Of a stretch of 64,000 nucleotides of DNA, positions 23,023-32,183 are shown one piece after another. The notes under the pieces are model-generated. The model searched no databases. It saw only the letters and a list, made by a program, of their open reading frames with translations, and was not told the DNA's origin. Each line of letters opens with the position of its first letter. Within the stretch, counting starts at the first letter, position 1. Source of the stretch: an uncultured Dehalococcoidia bacterium (GTDB lineage: Bacteria > Chloroflexota > Dehalococcoidia > Bin125); NCBI GenBank assembly GCA_958295515.1, contig CATQGW010000002.1, positions 62,001 through 126,000 of the forward strand, in the 5' to 3' direction. The position numbers and the translations under genes are program-made.

Positions 23023-24261
23023 TTGGTAACTCGGGGGGCGGAGCGACGCGAGGGGCTGTCGTCGCCGCTGGGCGGCTGGCGGCTCGAGCCGCCGCCTCAG
23101 CCCCGTGCGCAGTCCGGCGCCGGACGTCTGATCTCGCTGCTGGCGTTGCTGGCCGCGGCGGCGATCGCGGTGGCTGCCGTCTTCGTCACCCGCGCCGAGC
23201 AGACCACGCCCGTCCAACGCGCAGCCGTCGCGCCGACCATCACCGAAGCCGCCGCCGCGCCCACCCTCACCGTCCCGCCGCCTGCCGCTTCGAACAGGGT
23301 CGCGCCTACGGCGGAGACCGCGGTCGCGCAGCCTGTGAGGCAAACGACGCAGACCGGCACCGCCGCCGAACCGACGGCGGCCGCGCAGTCCAGCGTCAGC
23401 CAGGCTGCGGTCGAAGCGGTGGTCGCCGCTGAACACCGCGCCGTCACCCTGGCGACCAGCGTTGAGGCCGATCAGCAGATTCGCTCCTACCTCGGACTCA
23501 GCGGCGTGGCGATGCTGCCGCCGGCTTTCGCCTACACCGTGGAGCCGGGCGATACCGTCACCAAAATCGCCGCCCGCTTCGGCCTCGAAGAGGCCACGAT
23601 CCGCTTCAACAACTTCGACATCTACGACCCCGACCTGCTGGAGGTCGGCGCGACGCTCCAGCTGCCGGTGCGCGACGGGGTGATCTATGTGGTGCAGAGC
23701 GGCGATGCGCTCAGCGCGGTGCTCGACAACTACGCCGCCGACCTCGAGGCCACGCTCGCGTTCGGCGGCAACGGGATCGCCAACGAGCACCAGATCAGCG
23801 TCGGCCAGGTGCTGCTGCTGGTCGACGGCTCGGCCTCCGTGGCCGGCGCGAGCTACAGCGGCGGCACGACTACCTGGACGATGCCGACTTTCGGCTGGCC
23901 GATGGCGGTCAGCTCGATCAGCGACGCCTTCGGCGTGCCCCGCGGCAACGCCTACGGCTACCACACCGGCGTCGACTGGCCTGCGCCGATCGGCACGATT
24001 GTCGGCGCGACGGCCGGCGGCGTGGTTTCCTACGCGGGCTGGGACGGCGGCTACGGCTATTGGGTGGAGGTCGATCACGGCGGCGGGGTGCGCTCGCGCT
24101 ACGCGCACCTCAACGAAATCTTCGTTGTGGTCGGCGAGTGGGTCAGCGCGGGCGGCTTCGTGGGCTCGGTCGGCAACACGGGCGCGAGCAGCGGCGCGCA
24201 CCTACACTTTGAGATCATCATGAACGGGCAGCCCCGAAACCCCTACGAATGGCTGCACTAG
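23023..24261 (+). CDS. LysM-M23 cell-wall peptidase
   Basis: The 412-residue protein has a short cytoplasmic tail, one transmembrane helix (ISLLALLAAAAIAVAAVF, about 37-55), an Ala/Pro/Thr-rich stalk, two LysM domains (YTVEPGDTVTKIA and YVVQSGDALSAVL) and a C-terminal M23 metallopeptidase domain with zinc ligands in GYHTGVDWP and HLHFE. It should bind and cut peptidoglycan or an analogous envelope polymer outside the membrane. The TTG at 23023 is the only start candidate before the membrane helix that follows the in-frame stop at 23017-23019; no ATG is available. Confidence 0.82.
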   Translation: MVTRGAERREGLSSPLGGWRLEPPPQPRAQSGAGRLISLLALLAAAAIAVAAVFVTRAEQTTPVQRAAVAPTITEAAAAPTLTVPPPAASNRVAPTAETAVAQPVRQTTQTGTAAEPTAAAQSSVSQAAVEAVVAAEHRAVTLATSVEADQQIRSYLGLSGVAMLPPAFAYTVEPGDTVTKIAARFGLEEATIRFNNFDIYDPDLLEVGATLQLPVRDGVIYVVQSGDALSAVLDNYAADLEATLAFGGNGIANEHQISVGQVLLLVDGSASVAGASYSGGTTTWTMPTFGWPMAVSSISDAFGVPRGNAYGYHTGVDWPAPIGTIVGATAGGVVSYAGWDGGYGYWVEVDHGGGVRSRYAHLNEIFVVVGEWVSAGGFVGSVGNTGASSGAHLHFEIIMNGQPRNPYEWLH

Positions 24262-24286
24262 CGGGGGACTGGAAGCGGAGGCGGTG

Positions 24287-25183
24287 ATGGCGGCGACGCA
24301 CACGACGCACAGCGCCGAGAGCTGGACGCACGGCGACGCGGTGACCAACGGCGTGCGGTTGCACTACGTCGAACAGGGCGAGGGCCCGCTGATCCTGCTG
24401 CTGCACGGCTTCCCCGAGCACTGGTATTCCTGGCGGCACCAGATTGGTCCGCTGGCGAAGGCCGGCTTTCGCGTCGTCGCTCCCGACCTGCGCGGCTACA
24501 ACCTCTCGCAGAAGCCGCGCGGCGGCTACGACATCAAGACTCTGACTACGGATGTGCGCGGGCTGATCCGCGCGCTCGGCGAGCGCAGCGCCACCGTCGT
24601 GGGGCACGACTGGGGCGGGATTATCGCGCTGCAGTTCCCGATCGACTACCCGAAGGCCTGCGACCGGCTGATCGTGATGAATGCGCCGCTGATTCGCTCA
24701 CGCTACTGGCAGCGCGACAACTATCCCAACAATCTCTACGCGCTGGTCATGCACCTGCCGTTCCTGGCCAAGCGGCGGATGTGGGGCGATGTCGACGCGG
24801 CGGTGCGGCAGATTTTCCGCGGCGTGGCGGCCGACCACGAACCCTGGAGCGAAGAGGACTACGCGGAGTTCGCGCGCGCGCTGCGGCAGCCGGGCGCGAT
24901 CGACGCGGCGATGAAGTACTACCGCAACATCTACTGGCCGGACTGGTTCCTGACCTGGCAGGATCGCAACGAGCGGGTTCGCTGTCCCACACAGTTCATC
25001 TGGGGCGCGCAGGACCGCGCGGTGCGGCTCGAATTCATGGAAGAGGCGGCCGGCCAGGTCGACAACCTGCGCACCCACATCGTTGAGCAAGCCGGGCACT
25101 GGGTGCAGCAGGAGCAGCCCGCCGAGGTGACGGCCGCGATGCTCGCCTTCCTCACCAACAGCCCGTCCAACCGCGCCGAATGA
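24287..25183 (+). CDS. Alpha/beta hydrolase, epoxide hydrolase-like (copy 1)
   Basis: The 298-residue product has the oxyanion segment HGFPEHWYSW, an Asp nucleophile in GHDWGG (as in epoxide hydrolases and haloalkane dehalogenases), an acid near WGAQDRAV and the catalytic His in QAGHWVQQEQP. The HGFPE motif favours epoxide hydrolase over dehalogenase. The ATG at 24287 has GGAGG seven bases upstream and is preferred to the GTG at 24284. Its stop overlaps the start of the second hydrolase (ATGA). Confidence 0.86.
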   Translation: MAATHTTHSAESWTHGDAVTNGVRLHYVEQGEGPLILLLHGFPEHWYSWRHQIGPLAKAGFRVVAPDLRGYNLSQKPRGGYDIKTLTTDVRGLIRALGERSATVVGHDWGGIIALQFPIDYPKACDRLIVMNAPLIRSRYWQRDNYPNNLYALVMHLPFLAKRRMWGDVDAAVRQIFRGVAADHEPWSEEDYAEFARALRQPGAIDAAMKYYRNIYWPDWFLTWQDRNERVRCPTQFIWGAQDRAVRLEFMEEAAGQVDNLRTHIVEQAGHWVQQEQPAEVTAAMLAFLTNSPSNRAE

Positions 25184-26193
25184 GCGAAGGCGAGACAGCG
25201 CAAGTCCCCGAGGGCGAACCGCCCGGTCCCTGGACGCACGGCTATGCCGTGGGCGCGGGCGGCGTGCGCCTGCACTACGTTGAGCAACGCCCCGAGGACC
25301 GCGAGGACGCGCCGCTGGTCGTGCTGCTGCACGGCTTCCCCGAGTTCTGGTGGTCCTGGCGCGAGCAGATTCCCGCCCTCGCCGCCGACGGATATTGGGT
25401 TGTCGCGCCAGATCTGCGCGGCTACAACCTCTCCGACAAACCTTCCGAGATCGGCGACTACGCGATTGAGCATCTGGTTGAAGATCTGCGTCTGCTGATC
25501 GCCCACTGCGGGCATGAGCGCGCCGCCGTGGTCGGCCACGATTGGGGCGGGCAGGTCGCCTGGCAGTTTGCGATGGAGCATCCCGAGCAGACCGAGCGGG
25601 TGGTCGTGCTCAACTCGCCGCACCCGCAGCGCATGCAGGAGGCGTTCAGCGGTCGCCCCAACCTGCGCCAGCTGCGCCGCTCCTGGTACATGTTCGTGTT
25701 CCAGCTGCCCTGGCTGCCCGAGCGCTGGCTGGCGACCAACGACTACGAGCGGGTCGGTCTGATCTTCCGCGACACCGCTGCCCATCGCGAGGCGTTCCTG
25801 CCCGATGTGTTGCAGCGCTTCCGCGCCGCCGCCGCCCGGCCGGGCGCGATGGCCGCCGCGATCCACTACTACCGCGCCGCCGTACGCAGCGGCGCGCGGG
25901 AGAACCTCCAGCAGCTGCGCGCCTCGGCGCCGGACGCTCTCAAGCCGATGCTCGGCGACGCCGAGCCGCCCGAAGCGCGGCTGTGGCCGAAGATCGGCGC
26001 TCCCGCGCTGCTGATCTGGGGCGAGCGCGATGCCGCCCTCGGCCGCGAGCTCACCGAGGGAATGGAGCCGCTCTTCGGCGGTCCGTTCGAGCTCGTCTAT
26101 CTCCCCGATTGCGGCCACTGGACGCAGCAGGAATGCCCGGAAGATGTCAACCGCCTGCTGCTGGACTTCCTCGACCGCTACGCCGCCGACTGA
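25180..26193 (+). CDS. Alpha/beta hydrolase, epoxide hydrolase-like (copy 2)
   Basis: A 337-residue paralogue of the preceding gene: HGFPEFWWSWREQ, GHDWGGQ with the Asp nucleophile, WGERDAAL and DCGHWTQQECP. It is longer by about 35 residues, mainly in the cap region (MLGDAEPPEARLW insert). Translational coupling to copy 1 suggests the two act together or on stereoisomers. Role: hydrolysis of epoxides from degraded lipids or xenobiotics, inferred from motifs. Confidence 0.86.
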   Translation: MSEGETAQVPEGEPPGPWTHGYAVGAGGVRLHYVEQRPEDREDAPLVVLLHGFPEFWWSWREQIPALAADGYWVVAPDLRGYNLSDKPSEIGDYAIEHLVEDLRLLIAHCGHERAAVVGHDWGGQVAWQFAMEHPEQTERVVVLNSPHPQRMQEAFSGRPNLRQLRRSWYMFVFQLPWLPERWLATNDYERVGLIFRDTAAHREAFLPDVLQRFRAAAARPGAMAAAIHYYRAAVRSGARENLQQLRASAPDALKPMLGDAEPPEARLWPKIGAPALLIWGERDAALGRELTEGMEPLFGGPFELVYLPDCGHWTQQECPEDVNRLLLDFLDRYAAD

Positions 26194-26196
26194 TCC

Positions 26197-26700
26197 TTAG
26201 CCCGAGAAGGCGGCAATCGCCCCGATGATCACGCCGGCAGCGCCGATGATGACGACGCTGACTACGCCGACCGCGCGCCAGATCTGCTTCTCCATGCGCT
26301 CGCGGTCGGTTTCTCGCTGCTGGTCGGCGTGCTCGCGGTCGGCCTTGCGTTGCTGGTCGGAGTGCTCGCGCTCCGCGGCAAGACGCTCTTCAATGAGCTT
26401 GTTCTGCGCCTCAAAGAGTTGCAGGATCTGTCGATCCTGCGCAGCGAAGCGTTCCTCAATGAGTCGGTCCTGCGCAGCGGAGCGCTCCTCGATGAGCCGA
26501 TCTTGCGCAGCGAAGCGTGCTTCCATCAACCGTTCGGACGCTGCGAACCCGTCGTCGACACGCTGCTCAAGCCGCGCCACATCCTCTTTGGTCGCCAAGA
26601 TGTCCAGCTCATCCTCCAGCGCGTCGCCGAAGTCGCGCGCCGGCTGATCGGTGAGGCCGCCTGCGGTGAGTACATCGTGAAAGCGAAGTTTGTCGACCAT
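26197..26700 (-). CDS. Coiled-coil protein with C-terminal membrane helix (DUF1640-like)
   Basis: The 167-residue product opens with KLRFHDVLTAGGLTDQPARDFGDALEDEL and LATKEDVARLEQRV, as in DUF1640/CCDC90 proteins. Then come repeated units of about 11 residues (FAAQDRLIEER) forming a long coiled coil, charged EHxDQQRxxDRE repeats, and a terminal membrane helix (VGVVSVVIIGAAGVIIGAIAAF). ATG 26700 fits the family better than the longer frame to 26721. It is convergent with the epoxide hydrolases. Confidence 0.75.
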   Translation of the reverse strand: MVDKLRFHDVLTAGGLTDQPARDFGDALEDELDILATKEDVARLEQRVDDGFAASERLMEARFAAQDRLIEERSAAQDRLIEERFAAQDRQILQLFEAQNKLIEERLAAEREHSDQQRKADREHADQQRETDRERMEKQIWRAVGVVSVVIIGAAGVIIGAIAAFSG

Positions 26701-26742
26701 CGTCGCCACAGCATACGGCAAATCCGTACCGCTGGTTCGAGA

Positions 26743-27807
26743 TCAGGTCAGGGGATGATCCGGGTCGACGTCCGTCGTTGCGGCGATCCAATAGCGCCGC
26801 CGGATGCCCATCGAGAGCTCCTCCAGATCGACCGCCGCCCGCTGTTCCTGCTCGGGTGTGAGGCCTGCTGCTCCACACACGCCGGTCAAAATTGAGCGCT
26901 TGAAGATGAGGCCCACGCTGGCGTCCACGAACGACAGCTCGCGCGCCGCCCGCGCGAGGAAGTACTGCATCTCGCGCGAGTCGAACGGCTCCGATGCGGC
27001 GCTGTCGGTCGGCCAGAGACCCCAGCCGAGGTAGCCGCCGCGCGCGACGTGCTCGCGGATTGCCCGGCGGTGGGCGATCACGTCCTCGACGGCGCCCTCG
27101 CGCCCGTCGAAGTGGATCAGGTTTGGGCGGCAGTCCAGCGCGCGCGTCCAGTTGGGGCGTCCGCAGCAGTGGATGCCGGCCAGCGCGCCGAGCCGCTGGA
27201 CGGGCTCGATTGCCGCCCGCAGCACCGGCCCGACATGCCGCCAGGCGAGCGGCAGCGACGGCTCGCCGACGGCGGCCAGTTCCGGCTCATCGAACATAAT
27301 GACCGCTTGATAGCCCAGGTCTTGCAAAGCGCGCGCCTGCGCTGCGGCGGCGCGGCCGATGAACGCCGCAAGGCGTTCCAACAGCGCCAGGTCTTCGTGC
27401 GGCGGCGCGCCCGATGCGGTGCGCGACCATTTGGACAGCGTCAGCGGCCCCACGATCTGCCCTTTGACGACATTCGGACGCCGCTCCTCGGGCAGCGCGG
27501 GCAGACGCGCCAGCAGCTCGTGTAAGCCCGCCGCCCGCTCCGCCGGCGGCAGCCGATCCCCTGCTGCGACCTCCGCATCGCTCAGCGAGCCGCTCCAGCG
27601 CAGTAGTTCGCCGTCCCAGCTTGCGCCGGGCAGCGACAGACCGACTTGCGGGATCATCTGCTCCAGCGGATCGCGGTTGGGCAGCTGCGGCCAGAACGGC
27701 ATCCGCCAGTAGCCGTCGAGCACATCGTTGACGGCCGCGACCGGATCGGCATGGCAGCTGGAGCCGATCCCGGTGGGATAGAGCGGCAGATGAATCGGCG
27801 CGTCCAC
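26743..27807 (-). CDS. Cobalamin-independent methionine synthase-like (MetE/UROD fold)
   Basis: The 354-residue protein resembles the C-terminal catalytic half of MetE and relatives: LPLYPTGIGSSCHADP at the start, MFDEPEL in the middle, and likely zinc ligands His and Cys in GIHCCGRPNW and Cys in LTGVCGAAGL. Relatives transfer methyl or alkyl groups to thiols; epoxyalkane:coenzyme M transferase belongs to the same fold, which is notable given the epoxide hydrolases nearby. The GTG at 27807 has GGGAG six bases upstream; an earlier GTG at 27852 is possible. The real acceptor is unknown. Confidence 0.72.
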   Translation of the reverse strand: MDAPIHLPLYPTGIGSSCHADPVAAVNDVLDGYWRMPFWPQLPNRDPLEQMIPQVGLSLPGASWDGELLRWSGSLSDAEVAAGDRLPPAERAAGLHELLARLPALPEERRPNVVKGQIVGPLTLSKWSRTASGAPPHEDLALLERLAAFIGRAAAAQARALQDLGYQAVIMFDEPELAAVGEPSLPLAWRHVGPVLRAAIEPVQRLGALAGIHCCGRPNWTRALDCRPNLIHFDGREGAVEDVIAHRRAIREHVARGGYLGWGLWPTDSAASEPFDSREMQYFLARAARELSFVDASVGLIFKRSILTGVCGAAGLTPEQEQRAAVDLEELSMGIRRRYWIAATTDVDPDHPLT

Positions 27808-27916
27808 AGGATGCTCCCAACGCTGGGCAGACGCTGGCGAGTCTACCTGCACGCCTCACTCAGCGGCCTCAGGTCGCTAGGTGAGATAATGCTAATCCTC
27901 AAATTGGGGTTTCACA

Positions 27917-27997
27917 GGCGGTAACCTCAGCCGCCAACGGATTGGCTGGCCCTGCGGGTGCGGTTGCCAATCTGCTCAAGGGTCTCTACCATTGAGC
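27917..27997 (+). ncRNA. Structured leader upstream of nrdJ
   Basis: Three hairpins stand in a row: GGCGG/CCGCC (27917-27935), GATTGGC/GCCAATC (27940-27972, with inner pairing possible), and GCTCAA/TTGAGC (27974-27997). They lie between a GATAAT at about 27885 and the nrdJ start. A cobalamin-responsive or nrdJ-type RNA would fit a B12-dependent enzyme, but the standard cobalamin box was not found. Confidence 0.4.
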
Positions 27998-28031
27998 CCC
28001 CAACGGGACGTAAATCCGCGCTTAACCGCGT

Positions 28032-30944
28032 ATGCACGCAAACCGAAGCCGGAACGAAACAGAACGTGCGATGACTGCCTCGAAAGACTCCGACGAGACC
28101 ACCGTCGCGGGTAGCGACGTGTTCGAGGAGATCGACCAGATTCAGCCTGCCCCGCCGGCCGTCCGCGAGCCGCTGATTGGCCGCCGCTTCACCCGACCCG
28201 GCGGCGATGTCTACGGCGACATCGAGTGGACCTGGCGCACCGCCGCGATCACCTCCGACAGCGGTGAGACGATCTTCGAGCAGGACGGGATTGAGACGCC
28301 CTCCTTCTGGTCCCAGACGGCGACCAACATCGTCGCCTCCAAGTACTTCTACGGCGCGCTCGACTCGCCCGAGCGCGAGTCTTCGATGAAAACCCTGGTT
28401 GACCGCGTGGTCGACACGATCGGCGGCTGGGGGCGCGAGGGCGGCTATTTCACCGACCAGGCCTCGGCCAGCGCCTTCGAACAGGAGCTGCGCTTCCTGC
28501 TGATCAACCAGTACGCGGCGTTCAACAGCCCGGTCTGGTTCAACGTCGGCGTCGAGGCCAAGCCGCAGTGCTCGGCCTGCTTCATCAACTCTGTCGAGGA
28601 CACGATGGAGTCGATCATGGACCTCGCCAAGCGCGAGGCGCTGCTGTTCAAGTGGGGCTCCGGCACCGGCAGCAACCTCTCGACGCTGCGCTCCAGCAGG
28701 GAGTCGTTGGCCGGCGGCGGCGTGGCCTCCGGGCCCGTCTCCTTCATGCGCGGCTACGACGCCTTCGCCAACGTGATCAAGTCGGGCGGCAAAACCCGCC
28801 GCGCGGCGAAGATGATCATCCTCGACGCCGACCACCCCGATGTGCTGGAGTTCATCCACTCCAAGGCCTACGAGGAACGCAAGGCGTGGGCGCTGATCGA
28901 TGCCGGCTACGACGGTTCGCTGAACGGCGACGCCTACTCGTCGGTCTCGTTCCAGAACGCCAACCACAGCGTGCGCGTGAGCGACGCCTTCATGCAGGCG
29001 GTCGAGGCCGACGCGTCCTACTGGACGCGGGCGATCACGACTGGCCAGCCGATGGATCAGCTCAAGGCGCGCGCAGTGCTGCGCGCCGTCTCCGAGGCGA
29101 CTCACCAGTGCGGCGACCCCGGCCTCCAGTTCGACACGACGATCAACGACTGGAATCCCTGCGCCGCCACCGACCGCATCTACGCCAGCAACCCTTGTTC
29201 TGAATACATGTTCTTGAACGACACGGCCTGCAACCTGGCATCGCTGAACCTGCTCAAGTTCTACGACCTTGAGACGCATGAGTTTGATGTTGAGGGCTAT
29301 CGGCACGCCTGCCGCGTGCTGATTACCGCGCAGGAGATCATCGTCAGCAACGCCTCTTACCCCTCCGAGCTGATCCGCCGCAACAGCGAGCGCTTCCGTC
29401 CGCTGGGGCTGGGCTACACCAACCTCGGGGCGCTGCTGATGGCCCGCGGACTGCCCTACGACTCCAGGCCCGGGCGCGCGCTCGCCGCCGCCGTCACCGC
29501 GGTGATGACCGGCGAGGCCTACGCGCAGTCGGCGCGCATCGCGGAGCGGATCGGGACATTCGAGGCCTACCCCGAGAACCGCGATTCGTTCAGCCGCGTG
29601 ATCGGCAAGCACCGCGCAGCGGTGTCCCGGATCGAGGGTCTTGAGACGGTCGCCGAACCGCTGCGCGCCGCCGCCGAGGATGCCTGGGCGCAGGCGCAGC
29701 GGCTGGGCGCATTGCACGGCTTCCGCAACGCGCAGGCCACCGTGCTCGCGCCGACCGGCACAATCGCCTTCATGATGGACTGCGACACCACCGGCGTGGA
29801 GCCGGACCTGGCGCTGGTCAAGTACAAGAATCTCTCCGGCGGCGGCTACATCAAGCTGGTCAACCGCACGGTGCCCGCCGCGCTCGCGCGGCTGGGCTAC
29901 GACGACGCGGCGATCAACGCGATCGTCTCGGCGATCGACGACGACGGCACGATTGAGCACGCCGCCGAGCTCGATCCCGAGCACCTGCCGATCTTCGATT
30001 GCGCCTTCCGCCCCGCAACCGGCGTGCGCAGCATCGCGCCGCTCGGCCATGTGCGGATGCTGGGCGCGGTGCAGCCCTTCATCTCCGGGGCCGTCTCCAA
30101 GACCGTCAATGTGCCTGAAGAGGCGACCGTTGAAGACATCATGGACGCCTACACCGCGGCCTGGAAGCTGGGCGTGAAGGCGATCGCGATCTACCGCGAT
30201 AACTCAAAGCGCATCCAGCCGCTCGAAACTGGCGAGCGGGTGGACGGCGAGAAGGTCGGCGAGGTGAAGCAGGAGCCGCGCTTCAGCTCGCCGCTGGACG
30301 CGCCGATGGTGCTCAACGACTCCACCTCGCCGCCCGCCTACCGACGCCACCGCCTGCCCGACGAGCGCGCCGCCGTGACCCACAAGTTCACGATCGGCGA
30401 GCACGAGGGCTACATCACGATCGGCGAGTACGCCGACGGCTCGCCCGGCGAGGTGTTCGTCCAGATCTCCAAGGAAGGCTCGGCCGTCTCCGGGCTGATG
30501 GACGCGGTGGGCGCGCTGACCTCGGTCGCGCTCCAGTCCGGCGTGCCGCTGGCCACGCTGGTCAAGAAGTTCCGCCACATGCGCTTCGAGCCGTCGGGCT
30601 GGACGCGCTCGCCGGACATCGGCCACGCCGACTCGATTCTCGACTACGTCTTCCGCTGGATGGGCAACCGCTACCCCAGCGACGAGGAGGGCGACGCCGC
30701 CGCGGGACAGGCACGCCTCGTCCTCGAAGAGGACATCGTCCTCGCGGACGAAGCCAAAGGCCCGACGCCGATCACCGCCGGCCTCGCCGAACCCCGCGCC
30801 AGGTACGAGACCGGCAATGGTCCCGAGGCGTCGTTCCAAAACCAGCTCGACGCGCCACCCTGCGCGGAGTGCGGCTCGATCATGGTGCGCAGCGGCTCCT
30901 GCTTCCGCTGCTACAACTGCGGCGCGACCAGCGGCTGCTCCTGA
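28032..30944 (+). CDS. nrdJ: Vitamin B12-dependent (class II) ribonucleoside-diphosphate reductase
   Basis: This 970-residue enzyme reduces ribonucleotides using adenosylcobalamin, so it works with or without oxygen. Landmarks are NSPVWFNVG, the first redox Cys in PQCSACFINSVED, FKWGSGTGSNLS, the active-site NPCSEYMFLNDTACNLASLN and APTGTIAFMMDCDTTGVEPD. The C-terminal tail holds the shuttle and zinc cysteines (CAECG, CFRCYNCG). ATG 28032 is taken as start; ATG 28071 is an alternative, and neither has a clear ribosome binding site. No R2 subunit or nrdR is nearby, as expected for class II. Confidence 0.92.
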   Translation: MHANRSRNETERAMTASKDSDETTVAGSDVFEEIDQIQPAPPAVREPLIGRRFTRPGGDVYGDIEWTWRTAAITSDSGETIFEQDGIETPSFWSQTATNIVASKYFYGALDSPERESSMKTLVDRVVDTIGGWGREGGYFTDQASASAFEQELRFLLINQYAAFNSPVWFNVGVEAKPQCSACFINSVEDTMESIMDLAKREALLFKWGSGTGSNLSTLRSSRESLAGGGVASGPVSFMRGYDAFANVIKSGGKTRRAAKMIILDADHPDVLEFIHSKAYEERKAWALIDAGYDGSLNGDAYSSVSFQNANHSVRVSDAFMQAVEADASYWTRAITTGQPMDQLKARAVLRAVSEATHQCGDPGLQFDTTINDWNPCAATDRIYASNPCSEYMFLNDTACNLASLNLLKFYDLETHEFDVEGYRHACRVLITAQEIIVSNASYPSELIRRNSERFRPLGLGYTNLGALLMARGLPYDSRPGRALAAAVTAVMTGEAYAQSARIAERIGTFEAYPENRDSFSRVIGKHRAAVSRIEGLETVAEPLRAAAEDAWAQAQRLGALHGFRNAQATVLAPTGTIAFMMDCDTTGVEPDLALVKYKNLSGGGYIKLVNRTVPAALARLGYDDAAINAIVSAIDDDGTIEHAAELDPEHLPIFDCAFRPATGVRSIAPLGHVRMLGAVQPFISGAVSKTVNVPEEATVEDIMDAYTAAWKLGVKAIAIYRDNSKRIQPLETGERVDGEKVGEVKQEPRFSSPLDAPMVLNDSTSPPAYRRHRLPDERAAVTHKFTIGEHEGYITIGEYADGSPGEVFVQISKEGSAVSGLMDAVGALTSVALQSGVPLATLVKKFRHMRFEPSGWTRSPDIGHADSILDYVFRWMGNRYPSDEEGDAAAGQARLVLEEDIVLADEAKGPTPITAGLAEPRARYETGNGPEASFQNQLDAPPCAECGSIMVRSGSCFRCYNCGATSGCS

Positions 30945-30953
30945 CCTAGCCCG

Positions 30954-31379
30954 CTAGTCCTCGCGTTCCACCACCACCGTCCCGAAGATGCGGTCCACCA
31001 CGCCGCGTCCGTCCTTCAGGACGAGCATCGTCGCCGAGCCTGCCAGCGACACCAACAGCCAGAGCAGCGCCACCGCTGTCAGCGTCGCCCAGATGCTGCC
31101 CGGATTCTCGTTCGGCTCCAGCACCGGGATCAGGATCAGCATCACGACCGGCCCGACGATCATGAGCCAGTTGAACAGCTCGCGGAGCGCGACCCGCACC
31201 GTCGACGCCGGCTTCCCATCGGTCGTGTTCACAGACAAGCCCACCAGCGACTTCCCCGGCGACTGGCCGTCGGGCAGCCGTCCCAGCCAGATCAGCCAGC
31301 CGACGACCAGACTGAGCGGCACCAGCAGGAGCTGCGCTGCAAACGCTCCGACCCGCCGTCCGCGTCCTGCGTTTCGCAT
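30954..31379 (-). CDS. RDD-family membrane protein 1
   Basis: The 141-residue RDD protein has hydrophobic helices at the N-terminus and middle and the core DGQSPGKSLVGLSV motif, and ends GVVDRIFGTVVVERED. The ATG at 31379 has AAGGGAG eight bases upstream; a longer frame exists but lacks a binding site. It is the third of three RDD genes in a row and the only one without a zinc ribbon. Confidence 0.8.
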   Translation of the reverse strand: MRNAGRGRRVGAFAAQLLLVPLSLVVGWLIWLGRLPDGQSPGKSLVGLSVNTTDGKPASTVRVALRELFNWLMIVGPVVMLILIPVLEPNENPGSIWATLTAVALLWLLVSLAGSATMLVLKDGRGVVDRIFGTVVVERED

Positions 31380-31448
31380 TGTCGTACTCCCTTGCCGGAT
31401 CCCGCTCCGGCCGTATGCAGATACCATACGCCCTGCCTCCGCGACTCC

Positions 31449-32141
31449 TCACTCTTCCAAACGCCGCAGCAGATCGGCGCGGCGACGCTCGTACTCGAAC
31501 TGCGACAGGCCTTCACGCTCCGCCTCAAGCGCCAGCAGCTCCGGTGGGAGCGGCGGCGCGGCCGGCTGGGGCGGCGGCGCGGGTTGCGGCGGTGGGGCGG
31601 GGGGCAGCACCGCCGGCGGGGCGGGCGGCGGCAGCCGTAGCGAGTCCGCCTGCGGAGCTTTCGGCGGAGCCGTGATCAGCGGCGCCCGACGCACCACCAC
31701 CAGCGTCCCCACCATCCGATCGTGGACGCACTGACGATCGGGATTGAGCAGCATCCAGGCCCCGTCCACAATCGTCGGCAGGCCCACGAAGAGGTAGCCG
31801 AGCAGTCCGAAGAGCAGCCGCTTGATCGCGAACTCGCGCATCCACATCCGCTGCGGCGTGACCGGCTGTCCGTCTTCGGCCAGCACGTACATGCCCAGCA
31901 GACGCTTGCCCGGCGACTGCCCGTCGCGCGAGGTGTGCCACATCCAGACCAACCAGGGGAGTACACCGAGCAGCAGGATCAGGATGTCCAGCAGCTCCGC
32001 GCCCAAACGGAAGTGAAACGGCGCGGCGCGGTCGCCGCTGTAGGGGTGCGAGTTGAGCACCCAGCAGCGCAGGCAGAACCGCCCCACATCGGGGTAGCGC
32101 CCGCAGGCCGGGCAGACTTCGGAGCGCTGCGGCTGCGTCAT
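31449..32141 (-). CDS. RDD-family membrane protein 2, zinc ribbon plus SHOCT-like tail
   Basis: The 230-residue product has an N-terminal zinc ribbon (CPACGRYPDVGRFCLRC), an RDD membrane domain with DGQSPGKRLLGMYV, and DRMVGTLVVVRR. A long Pro-rich linker follows, then a C-terminal SHOCT-like helix pair (LEAEREGLSQFEYERRRADLLRRLEE region). RDD proteins are multi-pass membrane proteins, some implicated in transport or sodium tolerance; function here is unproven. Confidence 0.8.
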   Translation of the reverse strand: MTQPQRSEVCPACGRYPDVGRFCLRCWVLNSHPYSGDRAAPFHFRLGAELLDILILLLGVLPWLVWMWHTSRDGQSPGKRLLGMYVLAEDGQPVTPQRMWMREFAIKRLLFGLLGYLFVGLPTIVDGAWMLLNPDRQCVHDRMVGTLVVVRRAPLITAPPKAPQADSLRLPPPAPPAVLPPAPPPQPAPPPQPAAPPLPPELLALEAEREGLSQFEYERRRADLLRRLEE

Positions 32142-32183
32142 ACCCGCACAGCATCGCGCACCGCGCGGCAGTCGGGAGCGGAG

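Noticed and set aside
27974-27997. Purine riboswitch
   Set aside because: GTCTCTACC recalls the purine J2/3 segment, but the loop GATATGG, the second loop and the closing P1 helix are missing.
27927-30050. 707-codon antisense frame under nrdJ
   Set aside because: Mirror of nrdJ codon bias; no motifs, and nrdJ is certain.
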